Shown piece after piece: positions 50,706 to 58,835 of a stretch of DNA of 64,000 bases (position 1 is the stretch's first letter; each line of letters opens with the position of its first letter). This DNA comes from Blastococcus sp. CT_GayMR16 (GTDB lineage: Bacteria; Actinomycetota; Actinomycetes; Mycobacteriales; Geodermatophilaceae): positions 45,963-109,962 of the forward strand of contig NZ_SPQK01000017.1 of NCBI RefSeq assembly GCF_004570875.1, read 5' to 3'. A program made the translations under genes and the position numbers. The notes under the pieces were generated by a model that saw only the letters and a program-made list of their open reading frames with translations, had not been told where the DNA came from and ran no database searches.

Positions 50706-53294
50706 TCAGCGGGCGGCGACCGCGGCCAGCCCGGCGTCCAGCGCCGCCCACGGGTCCGTCGTCGCGCCGGCCGCCCGCTCCCGGCGGTCCTCGTCCTCGC
50801 CCAGGGCGGCCCGAACGCCGTCGGCCAGTTGCGCCACCAGGGGCTGCAGCATGGGCCATACGGCGACCCCGATCGACCGGCGGACGGCGGTGGCCGTCCC
50901 GGACAGCCGGGCGGCGGCGGGGGCGTCCCCGGTGAGCAGCGACAGTCCCGCGAGCCCGTCGAGGCAGTAGGCGAGCCCCTCCTGGTCGCCCAGCTCGCGG
51001 TGCAGTGCGGCCGCGCCGGCGAGCCGGTCGCGGGCGGAGCCGACGTCCCCGGCGAGCAGGGCGTCGAGCCCGAGCTGGTCGAGCAGCGTCGCGGTGAGGT
51101 GGTCGTCGCCGAGCTCCCGGGCGAGGTCCAGCGCCTCCTCGTGCGCCCGGACGGCGGCGGCGAGGTCGCCGGCCAGCAGCGCGGCGTCCCCGTGGGGCAC
51201 GAGCACGAAGGCCACCGACCAGGTGTCGCCGCTGCGCCGGAGCGCCGCGACCGACTCCTCGAGCAGGGCGGGCAGCGTGGGGTCCTCCGGCGACAAGGTC
51301 ATCGCCAGGCCCACCAGCCCGTGGCCGAGCAGCCAGGGGTCGTCGCGCTGCCGGGCACCGGCCACGACGTCGGCGAGCAGGGGAGCCGCCTCCGCGGCCC
51401 GGCCGAGGGCGATCCGCATCGTCCCGCGCGCCCACAGCAGCAGGCCGGCGGCGTCCTCCGGCAGGTCCGCCGCCGACGGCAGCTCGGCGGTGGCGTCGGC
51501 GATCGCGGCCATCTGGGTAAGGAGCCCGCGGGCCCACCACCAGCGGGCGAGCGGCGCGGAGATGGCGACGGCGAGCTCCGCCCGGTCTGTGGCGACCGCC
51601 CAGCGGACCGCCTCCTGCAGGTCCATCGCCTCCGCGTCCAGGCGGGCCTGCCAGAGCCGGCGGTCGGGTCCCGACAGGCCGATCCCCGCGGCAGCGCTGA
51701 CCGTGGCCAGATGCCGCGCCCACCGCTCGCGGGTCGCGGTCTCCTCCCCGCGCTCGCGCAGCCGTTCGCCGGCGAACGTGCGGACGACGTCGAGCATGCG
51801 GAAGCGCGGCTCGCCCTCCCCGGAGTCCGTGGGGGTCACCAGGCTGTGGCCGACCAGCGCGGAGAGGACCTCGGGGACGTCGAGGTCACCGTCGACGGCA
51901 CCGACGGCCTCGGCCGTGTCCAGGGTGGCCCCGCCCGCACACACCGACAGGCGCGCCAGCAGGGTGCGCTCGGGCTCGTCGAGCAGGTCGTGGCTCCACG
52001 CCACGGTGGCCCGGAGCGTCCGCTGCCGGTCGGGCACGTCGATGCCCGGACCGCCCAGGTCCAGGGCGCCGTCGAGGCGGCGGAGCAGGACGCGTGGCGG
52101 CAGCGTCCGGACGCGGGCCGCCACCAGCTCCACGGCCAGTGGCAGGCCCTCGAGCCGCCGGACGACCTCGGCCACGGCGTCGCTGCCGGCGTCGTCGAGC
52201 TCGAACGCGGGGTCGGCCTGACGGGCCCGTTCGACGAAGAGCCGCACCGCGGGGGACCCGGCCACCGCCGCCGCCCCGCCCGCGCGGGCCGGCACCGCGA
52301 GCGGGCCGAGCGGGACGTCGTGCTCACCGCGCAGCCGCAGCAGGCTCCGGCTCGTGACCAGCAGCTGGGTCCGGGGGCAATGGGCGAGCAGTCGCGCGAG
52401 CCCCGGTGCGGCGGCGAGCACCTGTTCGACGTTGTCGAGCAGGAGCAGGACCCGGCGTCCGGCGAGCCGGTCGGCCACCAGGTCGAGCACGGCCCTGCGG
52501 CCCTCCACCGAGACGCCGACGGCCGCGGCGACCGCGCCGGGCACGTCCGCCGGGTCGCTCACCGCCTGCAGGTCCACGAACCACACCGCGTCCCGCTCGA
52601 CCGACAGCTCCTGCGCCGCGGCCAGGGCGAGGCGGGTCTTGCCGATACCGCCCGGCCCGCTCACCGTCACCAGCCGGACGGCGGGATCGCGCAGCAGGCC
52701 GGTGACCAGCGCGAGCTCCTCCAGCCGGTCGACGAGCGGGGTCGGCGGCGTCGGCAGCCACCCCGCGGCCAGCCCGGGCAGGGCCGGGACCGGTGTCGCG
52801 GCGAACCGCTCGGTCAGCAGGACCGCCAGGTCGTCGGCCACCCGCTCGGCCAGCTCGCCCGGGTCGTCGTAGGGGGTGGTCGACGAGCCGCTCTCCGCCT
52901 GGATCCGGACGATGAGCTCGTCGAGCCGCGGCTCGCGCCCGGGGGCGGTCCGACGGACGTAGAGCAGGCGCGGCTTGCCGGAGGACAGCTCGTACTCGTC
53001 CTCCAGGCCGGAGATCGGCATCTCCGGGCCGATCCAGCCGTACCGCTCCCCGTAGATGCCCACGAAGACGTCGCTCTGCTCGAGATAGGCGCGGTAGAGC
53101 TCCCGCGGCGGATGCGCCCGCGAGCCCAGCTCGAACATCACCGGCGTGAGCCGGAGCCCGGTGATCGCCGCCCGGACGGCGGCCCGCTCCGCGGCCAGCT
53201 CCTCGAGCGTGGAGGAGACGAAGACCCGGAGCCGGCGGTCGGGGGTCGGGATGTCGCGGACCGCCTCGGGGACCCGCGGATCGGCACCGGCCAC
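50706..53294 (-). CDS. STAND ATPase: DUF4062, NB-ARC and TPR domains
   Basis: An 862-residue protein. Residues about 22-165 are a DUF4062 domain (RVFVSSTLEELAAERAAV, SDVFVGIYGERYGWIG). NB-ARC: Walker A GPGGIGKT (213-220), Walker B VLLLLDN (282-288), TSRSLLRLRGEHD and GLPLA (383-387), then a winged-helix-like part (FRMLDVVRTFAGERL). The C-terminal about 300 residues are Ala/Leu/Asp helical repeats of TPR type. There is no LuxR or other DNA-binding domain, so it is not a standard AfsR-like regulator. DUF4062 is also the N-terminal domain of animal NWD1/TEP1-type STAND proteins. STAND proteins are signal-triggered switches, many in antiviral defence; function here is unknown. GTG start with AGGAGG four bases upstream. 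Confidence 0.85.
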   Translation of the reverse strand: MAGADPRVPEAVRDIPTPDRRLRVFVSSTLEELAAERAAVRAAITGLRLTPVMFELGSRAHPPRELYRAYLEQSDVFVGIYGERYGWIGPEMPISGLEDEYELSSGKPRLLYVRRTAPGREPRLDELIVRIQAESGSSTTPYDDPGELAERVADDLAVLLTERFAATPVPALPGLAAGWLPTPPTPLVDRLEELALVTGLLRDPAVRLVTVSGPGGIGKTRLALAAAQELSVERDAVWFVDLQAVSDPADVPGAVAAAVGVSVEGRRAVLDLVADRLAGRRVLLLLDNVEQVLAAAPGLARLLAHCPRTQLLVTSRSLLRLRGEHDVPLGPLAVPARAGGAAAVAGSPAVRLFVERARQADPAFELDDAGSDAVAEVVRRLEGLPLAVELVAARVRTLPPRVLLRRLDGALDLGGPGIDVPDRQRTLRATVAWSHDLLDEPERTLLARLSVCAGGATLDTAEAVGAVDGDLDVPEVLSALVGHSLVTPTDSGEGEPRFRMLDVVRTFAGERLRERGEETATRERWARHLATVSAAAGIGLSGPDRRLWQARLDAEAMDLQEAVRWAVATDRAELAVAISAPLARWWWARGLLTQMAAIADATAELPSAADLPEDAAGLLLWARGTMRIALGRAAEAAPLLADVVAGARQRDDPWLLGHGLVGLAMTLSPEDPTLPALLEESVAALRRSGDTWSVAFVLVPHGDAALLAGDLAAAVRAHEEALDLARELGDDHLTATLLDQLGLDALLAGDVGSARDRLAGAAALHRELGDQEGLAYCLDGLAGLSLLTGDAPAAARLSGTATAVRRSIGVAVWPMLQPLVAQLADGVRAALGEDEDRRERAAGATTDPWAALDAGLAAVAAR

Positions 53295-53463
53295 GGACCC
53301 TCCTGCCGTCGAACGCCGCGGCGACGCACTGCGCCGGGCGTCGGACGCGGAGTCTAGGGACGTCCGGCCGGGCCGGAAAGGCGATGACAGCCGGGCGGGG
53401 CGGTGGCACGCTTGCGCCGCTCGACAACCGTGCACGGGGGCCCGATCTGCGCGTGAGGTCCTC

Positions 53464-54339
53464 GTGAACCCTGCTCCGTCCACCCTTCTCGCCCCCACCG
53501 AGGTGCGGCAGGTGTTGCCGGCGATGCGGGTGCTCCTCGGCGCCTTCGCCGTCCTCACCGCCCTGGCGACCGGCTCGCTCTTCGTCCTTGCCGAGACGAC
53601 CGAGGAGACGTTCGCCTGGACCATCCAGCCGCCGTTGACCGCTGCCTTCCTCGGAGCCGGCTACGCGGCGGGATTCGTGCTCGTCGTGCTGTCGATGCGG
53701 GTCCGCAGGTGGGCCGACGTGCGGGTGCCGGTCCTGACCATCTTCGGATTCGTCGTCCTGACGCTCGTGGCGACGTTGGCGCACATCGAGAAGCTGCACT
53801 TCGACGACGACTTCAGCGCGCTGGGTTCGCTGTCGAAGGGCGCGGCCTGGTTCTGGCTCGCGGTCTACGTCGTCCTGCCGCTGGCGATGCTCGTGCTGCT
53901 GGTCCTGCAGGAACGGGCGCCCGGCGGCGATCCACCGGCCCGGCATCCGGTGCCGCGGGTGCTGCGCGTGGCGCTCGGCGTCGAGTCGGCGGTCCTCCTG
54001 GCGGGGGGGGCGGCGCTGTACGCCGTCCCGACGACCGCGACCACGCTCTGGCCCTGGGCGCTGACGCCGTTCACGGCGCGGGTCACCGCGGCCTGGCTGC
54101 TCGCCTTCGGCCTGGCCACGGCGCTCGCCGCGTTCGCCGGCGACCTGCACCGGCTGCGGACGGCGACGATCGCCTACACGCTCTTCGGCGTGCTGGTGCT
54201 CGCCGCGGTGCTGCGGTTCCTCGGCACGGTCGACTGGGGCCGGCCGGTGGCCTGGCTGTTCCTCGGCATGACCGTCGCGGTCGTCCTCACCGGGGCCGCG
54301 GGCTGGCGCGCCGCACCCGCGGGACCGGACCGTGACTGA
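53464..54339 (+). CDS. Multi-span membrane protein coupled to the TrxR-like fusion
   Basis: A 291-residue protein with about eight transmembrane helices (for example VLLGAFAVLTALATGSLFVLAE and VLLAGGAALYAVPTTATTLWPWALTPF). The motif LWPWALTPFTARVTAAWLLAFG recurs in uncharacterised actinobacterial membrane proteins. The next gene starts eight bases before its stop, so the two are coupled and probably work together. Start GTG 53464 was chosen because upstream readings are antisense to the STAND gene. Function unknown. Confidence 0.72.
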   Translation: MNPAPSTLLAPTEVRQVLPAMRVLLGAFAVLTALATGSLFVLAETTEETFAWTIQPPLTAAFLGAGYAAGFVLVVLSMRVRRWADVRVPVLTIFGFVVLTLVATLAHIEKLHFDDDFSALGSLSKGAAWFWLAVYVVLPLAMLVLLVLQERAPGGDPPARHPVPRVLRVALGVESAVLLAGGAALYAVPTTATTLWPWALTPFTARVTAAWLLAFGLATALAAFAGDLHRLRTATIAYTLFGVLVLAAVLRFLGTVDWGRPVAWLFLGMTVAVVLTGAAGWRAAPAGPDRD

Positions 54340-56020
54340 CGGGCAGCGGGCGGCGCTCGTCGTCCTCACCCGGGACGACGACGTGCGCGCCACCCTGAGC
54401 TCGGAGCTGCAGCGGCGCTACGGCCCCGACTACGCCGTCGTCGCCTTCGACCAGCCGGACGCGGCCACCGCCGAACTGCTGCGACGGGAGCTGCCCGTGG
54501 CTGCCCTGTTCGGTGGACTGGGCGGCGAGGACCCGGACGGGCTGACCGCCCTGCGCGGACTGCACCGCGACCATCCGGGCGCGATGGCGGTCGCGGTGGT
54601 GCGCTGGGGCAACTTCGACACCGCCCGGCCGATCTTCGAGGCCCTCACCCTGGGGCAGCTCGACCGGTGGCTCTACGTGCCGGAGGTGGTCGGCGACGAG
54701 GAGTTCCACCGGGCCGTCACCGAGATCCTCGACGAGTGGACGAACCGGCAGGGAGGCGGGTTCGAGGCCGTGCGGATGATCGGTGATCGGTGGTCCGAGC
54801 GCGCCCAGCACCTGCGCGACACCTTCGGCCGCAACCGCATCCCGCTCGGCTTCTACGACGCCGACTCGGCCGAAGGGAAGGCCCTGCTCGAGGGACTGAA
54901 CCTGGACGCGCCCCGCCTGCCCGTCGTCCAGCTGCGGTTCCGGCCCGAGCGGCCGGTGCTGCAGGACCCCAGCGACCTCGACATCGCCGACGCGTTCGGC
55001 CTGCTCACCCCGCTGGACGCCGCCGAGGTCTACGACGTGGTGGTGGTCGGTTCGGGTCCCGCCGGCCTCGGGGCCAGCGTGTACGCGGCCTCGGAGGGGC
55101 TGAACACGCTCGTGCTGGAGCCGGAGGCGGTGGGCGGGCAGGCGGGCACCAGCTCGCTGATCCGCAACTACCCGGGCTTCCCGACCGGCATCAGCGGCAA
55201 CCGGCTGACCTTCAACGCCTACCAGCAGGCCTGGGCGTTCGGCAGCACCTTCCACTTCATGCGCTCGGGGCAGGGGATCACGACCGAGGACGGCGTGCTG
55301 CGGCTGGCCCTGAGCGACGGCGCCTCGGTCGCCACCCGCACCGTCGTCGTCGCGACCGGCGCGACCTGGCGCCGCCTCGACGTCCCCGAACTGGACGCGT
55401 TCACCGGCCGGGGCGTGTTCTACGGCGCCGCGGTCACCGAGGCCCCGGTGATGCGCGGGCGGCACGTCTTCGTGATCGGCGGCGGCAACTCTGCCGGCCA
55501 GGCCGCCGTCTACCTGTCCCGCTACGCCGACAAGGTGTCGGTCCTCATCCGCCGGGCGGCGCTGGCGGACACGATGTCGGACTACCTGATCCGCGAGCTG
55601 CAGGCCCTGCCGAACGTCGACATCCGACCCCGCGTCCAGGTGGTGGGCGGCACCGGCAGCGACTTCCTGGAGACGGTCACGGTGCGCGACCTCGACACCG
55701 GGGCCGAGACGGTCGACTCGGCCGTGCTGTTCGTCCTGATCGGCAGCGAACCCCGAACCGACTGGCTGGGCGGCTCGCTCGCCCGCGACCGGTGGGGCTT
55801 CCTGCTGACCGGGGCGCAGCTCCTGGACGACGCCGCCTCGCCCGCCTGGCCGCTGGAGCGTCCGCCCGCGCTGCTGGAGACCAGCACGCCCGGGGTGTTC
55901 GCCGCCGGTGACGTGCGGGCCGGTTCGGTGAAGCGGGTCGCGTCCGCGGTGGGCGAGGGAGCGCTCGCCGTCACGCTCGTGCACGCCCACCTAGCCACGC
56001 TCGCCCGGGCGCCGGCCTGA
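54332..56020 (+). CDS. Fused response-regulator-like / thioredoxin-reductase-like flavoprotein lacking CxxC
   Basis: A 562-residue protein. Residues 1 to about 135 resemble a receiver-like domain (ALVVLTRDDDVRATLSSEL); a central linker, possibly thioredoxin-like, spans 150-230; from about 235 there is a TrxR-like flavoprotein: VVVVGSGPAGLGASVYAA, GGQAGTSSLIRNYPGFP, HVFVIGGGNSAGQAAVYLS and VFAAGDVRAGSVKRVASAVGEGA. The redox CxxC of true thioredoxin reductase is absent, as in the known fused response regulator/TrxR family. It may reduce another acceptor or act as a sensor. The family is known, but its substrate is not. Confidence 0.85.
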   Translation: MTDGQRAALVVLTRDDDVRATLSSELQRRYGPDYAVVAFDQPDAATAELLRRELPVAALFGGLGGEDPDGLTALRGLHRDHPGAMAVAVVRWGNFDTARPIFEALTLGQLDRWLYVPEVVGDEEFHRAVTEILDEWTNRQGGGFEAVRMIGDRWSERAQHLRDTFGRNRIPLGFYDADSAEGKALLEGLNLDAPRLPVVQLRFRPERPVLQDPSDLDIADAFGLLTPLDAAEVYDVVVVGSGPAGLGASVYAASEGLNTLVLEPEAVGGQAGTSSLIRNYPGFPTGISGNRLTFNAYQQAWAFGSTFHFMRSGQGITTEDGVLRLALSDGASVATRTVVVATGATWRRLDVPELDAFTGRGVFYGAAVTEAPVMRGRHVFVIGGGNSAGQAAVYLSRYADKVSVLIRRAALADTMSDYLIRELQALPNVDIRPRVQVVGGTGSDFLETVTVRDLDTGAETVDSAVLFVLIGSEPRTDWLGGSLARDRWGFLLTGAQLLDDAASPAWPLERPPALLETSTPGVFAAGDVRAGSVKRVASAVGEGALAVTLVHAHLATLARAPA

Positions 56021-56155
56021 GCGGCGGGGGCGACTCGCCCGGTCACCCGATGGGGTCCCGGGCTGGTTCACCGTCGGAGGGAAGGGGTATGACGGACCTG
56101 TTCGGCTCGAATCCTCCTGGCCGTTCGTCGACCGTCCGAGGAGCCGACTCCCCGC

Positions 56156-57208
56156 GTGACAGCAGACCCCCCGCCACCCTGGCCGCCCGAGCGACGGGGC
56201 GGCCCGATCCGGGTGGCGACGATCCCGCACACCGGTCCCTACGTGGACGCCGTCCTGCCGGCCGCCGCCGTCCGGGTGGGGGCCGCCGCCGAGCCCTCCC
56301 CGTGGCTCGATGTGGCGCACCTGGATGCGCACGCCGGTGAGATCGACGTGCTGCACCTGCACGCCGGTGACGCCGCCGTCGCCGCGGTCGCCGGTCAGTG
56401 CTGGGCGGAGACGGCGCGGCGGCTCGGCCTGCCGCTCGTGGTGACCGTCCACCGGGTCCCGCCGTCAGGCAGGAGCGCCCGGAGCCCGGTCGAGGCCCGG
56501 TACGAGGCCCACCTGGAGGCGGTCCTCGCGACGGCGGAGGTGGTGCTCACCCTGACGCCGGGCGCCGCGGACGAGATCGCCGACCGGTACGGCCGCACGG
56601 CCATCGTCGTGTCCCATCCCGCTGCTGCTGTCCCGGATCCCGCTCTGGGGTCCGAGCGCGGACTCGTCGGCCTGCGCCTCGGACCGCCCACGGCGGGGGT
56701 TCCCGACGCGTGGGGGCTCGCACGGGCGGCGCTCTCCGGCGCGGTCTCCGGCGGCGGGCGGTTGCGGGTGCTCGCCGAGGACGAGCGGCACGTCGGCCGC
56801 GCCGTCCTGGAGCTGGCGGCCCGCGGTGAGCTGGAGGTCGTCGTCCACCCTGCGTCCGAGCGGGCCGCGCAGCTGCAGGAGCTGCACGTCGCCGTCCTCC
56901 CCGAACCGCCGGGGACGCACTCCCGCGACGTCGAGATCTGCCGCGACGTCGGCACCCTCGTCGTCGCCCCCACCTCCGGGTGGAGCGCCCAGCAGTGGTC
57001 GGAGGTGGTGTCCTACGGAACCGACGCGAGCGGCTGGCTCGACGCGCTCTCGCTCACCGGTGCCGTGGCGGCGGCGCTGACGCGGCCGATGCCGCGCCCG
57101 GCGGACCGGACCTGGCGGGCCGAGCAGCGGACCGCCGTCCAGGACGTGCACGCCGCCGTCTACCGACAGGTGGCCGCCGACCGTCTCTCTGCCGCACGAC
57201 AGACCTGA
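56156..57208 (+). CDS. Glycosyltransferase-like protein of unknown function
   Basis: A 350-residue soluble protein. IRVATIPHTGPYVDAVLP, IDVLHLHAGDAAVAAVAG and LPLVVTVHRVPP resemble the N-terminal Rossmann-like domain of GT-B glycosyltransferases, and VVLTLTPGAADEIADRYG continues that pattern, but the C-terminal nucleotide-sugar motif EX7E is not obvious. It may be a degenerate or diverged family member. GTG start; no clear ribosome binding site. Confidence 0.62.
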   Translation: MTADPPPPWPPERRGGPIRVATIPHTGPYVDAVLPAAAVRVGAAAEPSPWLDVAHLDAHAGEIDVLHLHAGDAAVAAVAGQCWAETARRLGLPLVVTVHRVPPSGRSARSPVEARYEAHLEAVLATAEVVLTLTPGAADEIADRYGRTAIVVSHPAAAVPDPALGSERGLVGLRLGPPTAGVPDAWGLARAALSGAVSGGGRLRVLAEDERHVGRAVLELAARGELEVVVHPASERAAQLQELHVAVLPEPPGTHSRDVEICRDVGTLVVAPTSGWSAQQWSEVVSYGTDASGWLDALSLTGAVAAALTRPMPRPADRTWRAEQRTAVQDVHAAVYRQVAADRLSAARQT

Positions 57209-57460
57209 CCGGGCGGGAACCCAGTCGGAGGCGGCGCGGCCTCGTGCTCACGCGGTCCGCGACTGCCGACCGGCCAGCTCCGCGCGCCCGTCGTCCATGT
57301 CCAGGCCGCTTACCGCGGTGATCAGCTCCTCGAGAGCAGAGTCGGGATCGAGTGGATCCCTGCCGCGGCGGCCAGCTCGGTGTCCCCTTGTGCGACGAAT
57401 CCTGTCGCCGGGGAAACAGCGAGACCTGCGCGGCTCTTCCAGAGCCGAGACGTCGTGCGG
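57209..57460. other. Intergenic region between GT-like gene and tRNA cluster
   Basis: About 250 bases with no supported gene. On the minus strand an open frame without a start ends SGLDMDDGRAELAGRQSRTA with a stop near 57250 and might be a decayed C-terminus. The 57431-57447 hairpin lies within it. Confidence 0.4.
57431..57447 (-). terminator. Hairpin after the tRNA cluster
   Basis: CGGCTCT-TCC-AGAGCCG: perfect seven-base arms and a three-base loop, 14 bases beyond the 3' end of tRNA-Phe. No T-run. Confidence 0.45.
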
Positions 57461-57534
57461 TGGGCAGGGGCGGGGTCGAACCGCCGACCTCTCGCTTTTC
57501 AGGCGAGCGCTCGTACCGACTGAGCTACCTGCCC
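57461..57534 (-). tRNA. tRNA-Phe (GAA)
   Basis: Cloverleaf on the minus strand: acceptor GGGCAGG/CCTGCCC, D stem GCTC/GAGC, anticodon stem CTCGC/GCGAG with loop CTGAAAA (anticodon GAA), T arm GGCGG-TTCGACC-CCGCC, discriminator A. CCA is not encoded. First of three tRNAs on this strand here. Confidence 0.97.
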
Positions 57535-57558
57535 CGGCCGGTGACGAGCACCGGGCGG

Positions 57559-57632
57559 CGACCCTGACGGGACTCGAACCCGCGACCTCCGCCGTGACAG
57601 GGCGGCGCGCTAACCAACTGCGCTACAGGGCC
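57559..57632 (-). tRNA. tRNA-Asp (GTC)
   Basis: Acceptor GGCCCTG/CAGGGTC (one G-T pair), D stem GCGC/GCGC, anticodon stem CCGCC/GGCGG with loop CTGTCAC (anticodon GTC), T loop TTCGAGT, discriminator G. CCA is not encoded. Confidence 0.97.
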
Positions 57633-57633
57633 T

Positions 57634-57681
57634 TGCTGTGGTGCGTGCTGTGGTGCGTGCTGTGGTGCGTGCTGTGGTGCA
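57634..57681. repeat. Four tandem copies of a 12-base unit between tRNA genes
   Basis: TGCTGTGGTGCG repeated at 57634, 57646, 57658 and 57670; the last copy ends in A instead of G. It starts two bases before the 5' end of tRNA-Asp in the minus direction, so on that strand it lies between tRNA-Glu and tRNA-Asp and would be part of the precursor. Probably from slippage; number of copies may vary between strains. Confidence 0.85.
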
Positions 57682-57688
57682 TCGTGCG

Positions 57689-57761
57689 TGCCCCCAACGG
57701 GGTTCGAACCCGTGCTACCGCCTTGAAAGGGCGGCGTCCTGGACCACTAGACGATGGGGGC
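57689..57761 (-). tRNA. tRNA-Glu (TTC)
   Basis: Acceptor GCCCCCA/TGGGGGC, D stem GTCT/GGAC, anticodon stem CCGCC/GGCGG with loop CTTTCAA (anticodon TTC), T arm ACGGG-TTCGAAC-CCCGT, discriminator A. CCA is not encoded. It is transcribed first of the Glu-Asp-Phe set. Confidence 0.97.
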
Positions 57762-57847
57762 TCGTAGTTCGCCGGGGGCGGGAGAAACAATACATGCCCC
57801 CGTGGCGTAGCCCGGCCCGGGGGCCGGAGGCTGCGAAGCTACGTCCT

Positions 57848-58483
57848 GTGAGGAACCGCCCGCGCACCGTCGCCCCCCTGTTGCTGAGCCTGCTCACCGT
57901 GCCTGTCGTCCTGGCCGGGTGCGGTGGCGGGGACGCCGACGAGCAGTCGTCCTCGGCCACGGTCACGTCGGCGGAGCCCTCGGCCGCGGCGGAGACCTTC
58001 GCCGAAGGCGCGACGGCCGAGGACGGCGCGACCGACGCCCCGCCCTTCCCCGGTGACGCCGAGCCCGACAGCGCGGACCCGTCGGCCGGGACGGCGGTGA
58101 CGGTGAGCGACATCCGGATCGGCCGCCACGACGGCTTCGACCGTGTGGTGTTCGAGGTGGGCGGCACCGGCACGCCGGGCTGGGACGTCCGATACGTGGA
58201 CGAGGCCTCCTCGCAGGGCAGTGGCGACTCGGTGGACGTGGCCGGCGACGCGGTGCTCCAGGTGAGCCTGACCGGTGCCGGCTACCCCTACGAGACGGGG
58301 GTCGAGGAATTCTCCTCGGCCGGGCCCCTGACGGGAGCGGGCACGGAGGTCGTCACCGAGGCGGTCTTCGACGCCACCTATGAGGGCAGCACCGTCACGT
58401 TCGTCGGCACCACCGAGCGCGCCCCGTTCCGGGTCTACCTCCTGGAGAACCCCACGCGCGTCGTGGTCGAGATCGCCTCCTGA
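57848..58483 (+). CDS. Lipoprotein with AMIN-like domain
   Basis: A 211-residue lipoprotein. Lipobox VLAGCGGG (Cys about residue 24), a long Ser/Ala/Asp-rich linker, then a beta-rich domain VSDIRIGRHDGFDRVVFEVGG and FRVYLLENPTRVVVEIAS, which matches the AMIN-like fold used by cell-wall proteins to bind peptidoglycan or partners. GTG start; GAAGCT is a weak -10 seven bases upstream. Confidence 0.82.
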   Translation: MRNRPRTVAPLLLSLLTVPVVLAGCGGGDADEQSSSATVTSAEPSAAAETFAEGATAEDGATDAPPFPGDAEPDSADPSAGTAVTVSDIRIGRHDGFDRVVFEVGGTGTPGWDVRYVDEASSQGSGDSVDVAGDAVLQVSLTGAGYPYETGVEEFSSAGPLTGAGTEVVTEAVFDATYEGSTVTFVGTTERAPFRVYLLENPTRVVVEIAS

Positions 58484-58487
58484 GCTC

Positions 58488-58823
58488 TCAACTGAGCGAG
58501 GCGGTCAGTTCGACCGCGTCGTCGGTCACGCTGGTGCAGGTGACCGACAGCGGGCCGGCGCCGATGCTCTCGCCCTCGGCGCAGGAGACGCTGGCGCCAC
58601 CGACACCGAGCGTGGCGCGGCCGTCCTGCGTGCCGGCGAACTCGAGTGTCGTACCGAAGATCTCGGCCTTCGCGCCCTCGCCGGAGAGCGTGGCCGTGCA
58701 CGAACTCGTCGAGCAGGACACGTTGTTCGAGGTGAACGAGCAGCCGGCCAGCGGGACCAGGGCGAGTGCTCCGGCGAGCGCGCCGGTGGCGATCCGGGCG
58801 CGGGCGTTCGGCGTCGAGGACAT
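58488..58823 (-). CDS. Small lipoprotein of unknown function
   Basis: A 111-residue lipoprotein with lipobox LAGCSF (Cys about residue 28). The mature part has several cysteines (NVSCSTSSCTATLSG, VSCAEGES, SVTCTSV), so disulfides outside the membrane are likely. Beta-rich; no family recognised. It has a leaderless -10 (58830-58835). Confidence 0.75.
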   Translation of the reverse strand: MSSTPNARARIATGALAGALALVPLAGCSFTSNNVSCSTSSCTATLSGEGAKAEIFGTTLEFAGTQDGRATLGVGGASVSCAEGESIGAGPLSVTCTSVTDDAVELTASLS

Positions 58824-58829
58824 GGCCCG

Positions 58830-58835
58830 AGCCTA
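58830..58835 (-). promoter_or_regulatory. -10 box of leaderless small lipoprotein gene
   Basis: TAGGCT on the minus strand, six bases before the ATG at 58823. It overlaps the stop codon region of the upstream metallophosphoesterase gene. Confidence 0.55.

Noticed and set aside
57241..57460. Minus-strand frame without a start that ends near 57250
   Set aside because: Last 35 codons look somewhat protein-like, but the frame runs toward tRNA-Phe and has no start codon; a decayed remnant is possible but unsupported.
57634..57681. CRISPR-like array
   Set aside because: Unit is only 12 bases, without spacers; it is a simple tandem repeat.
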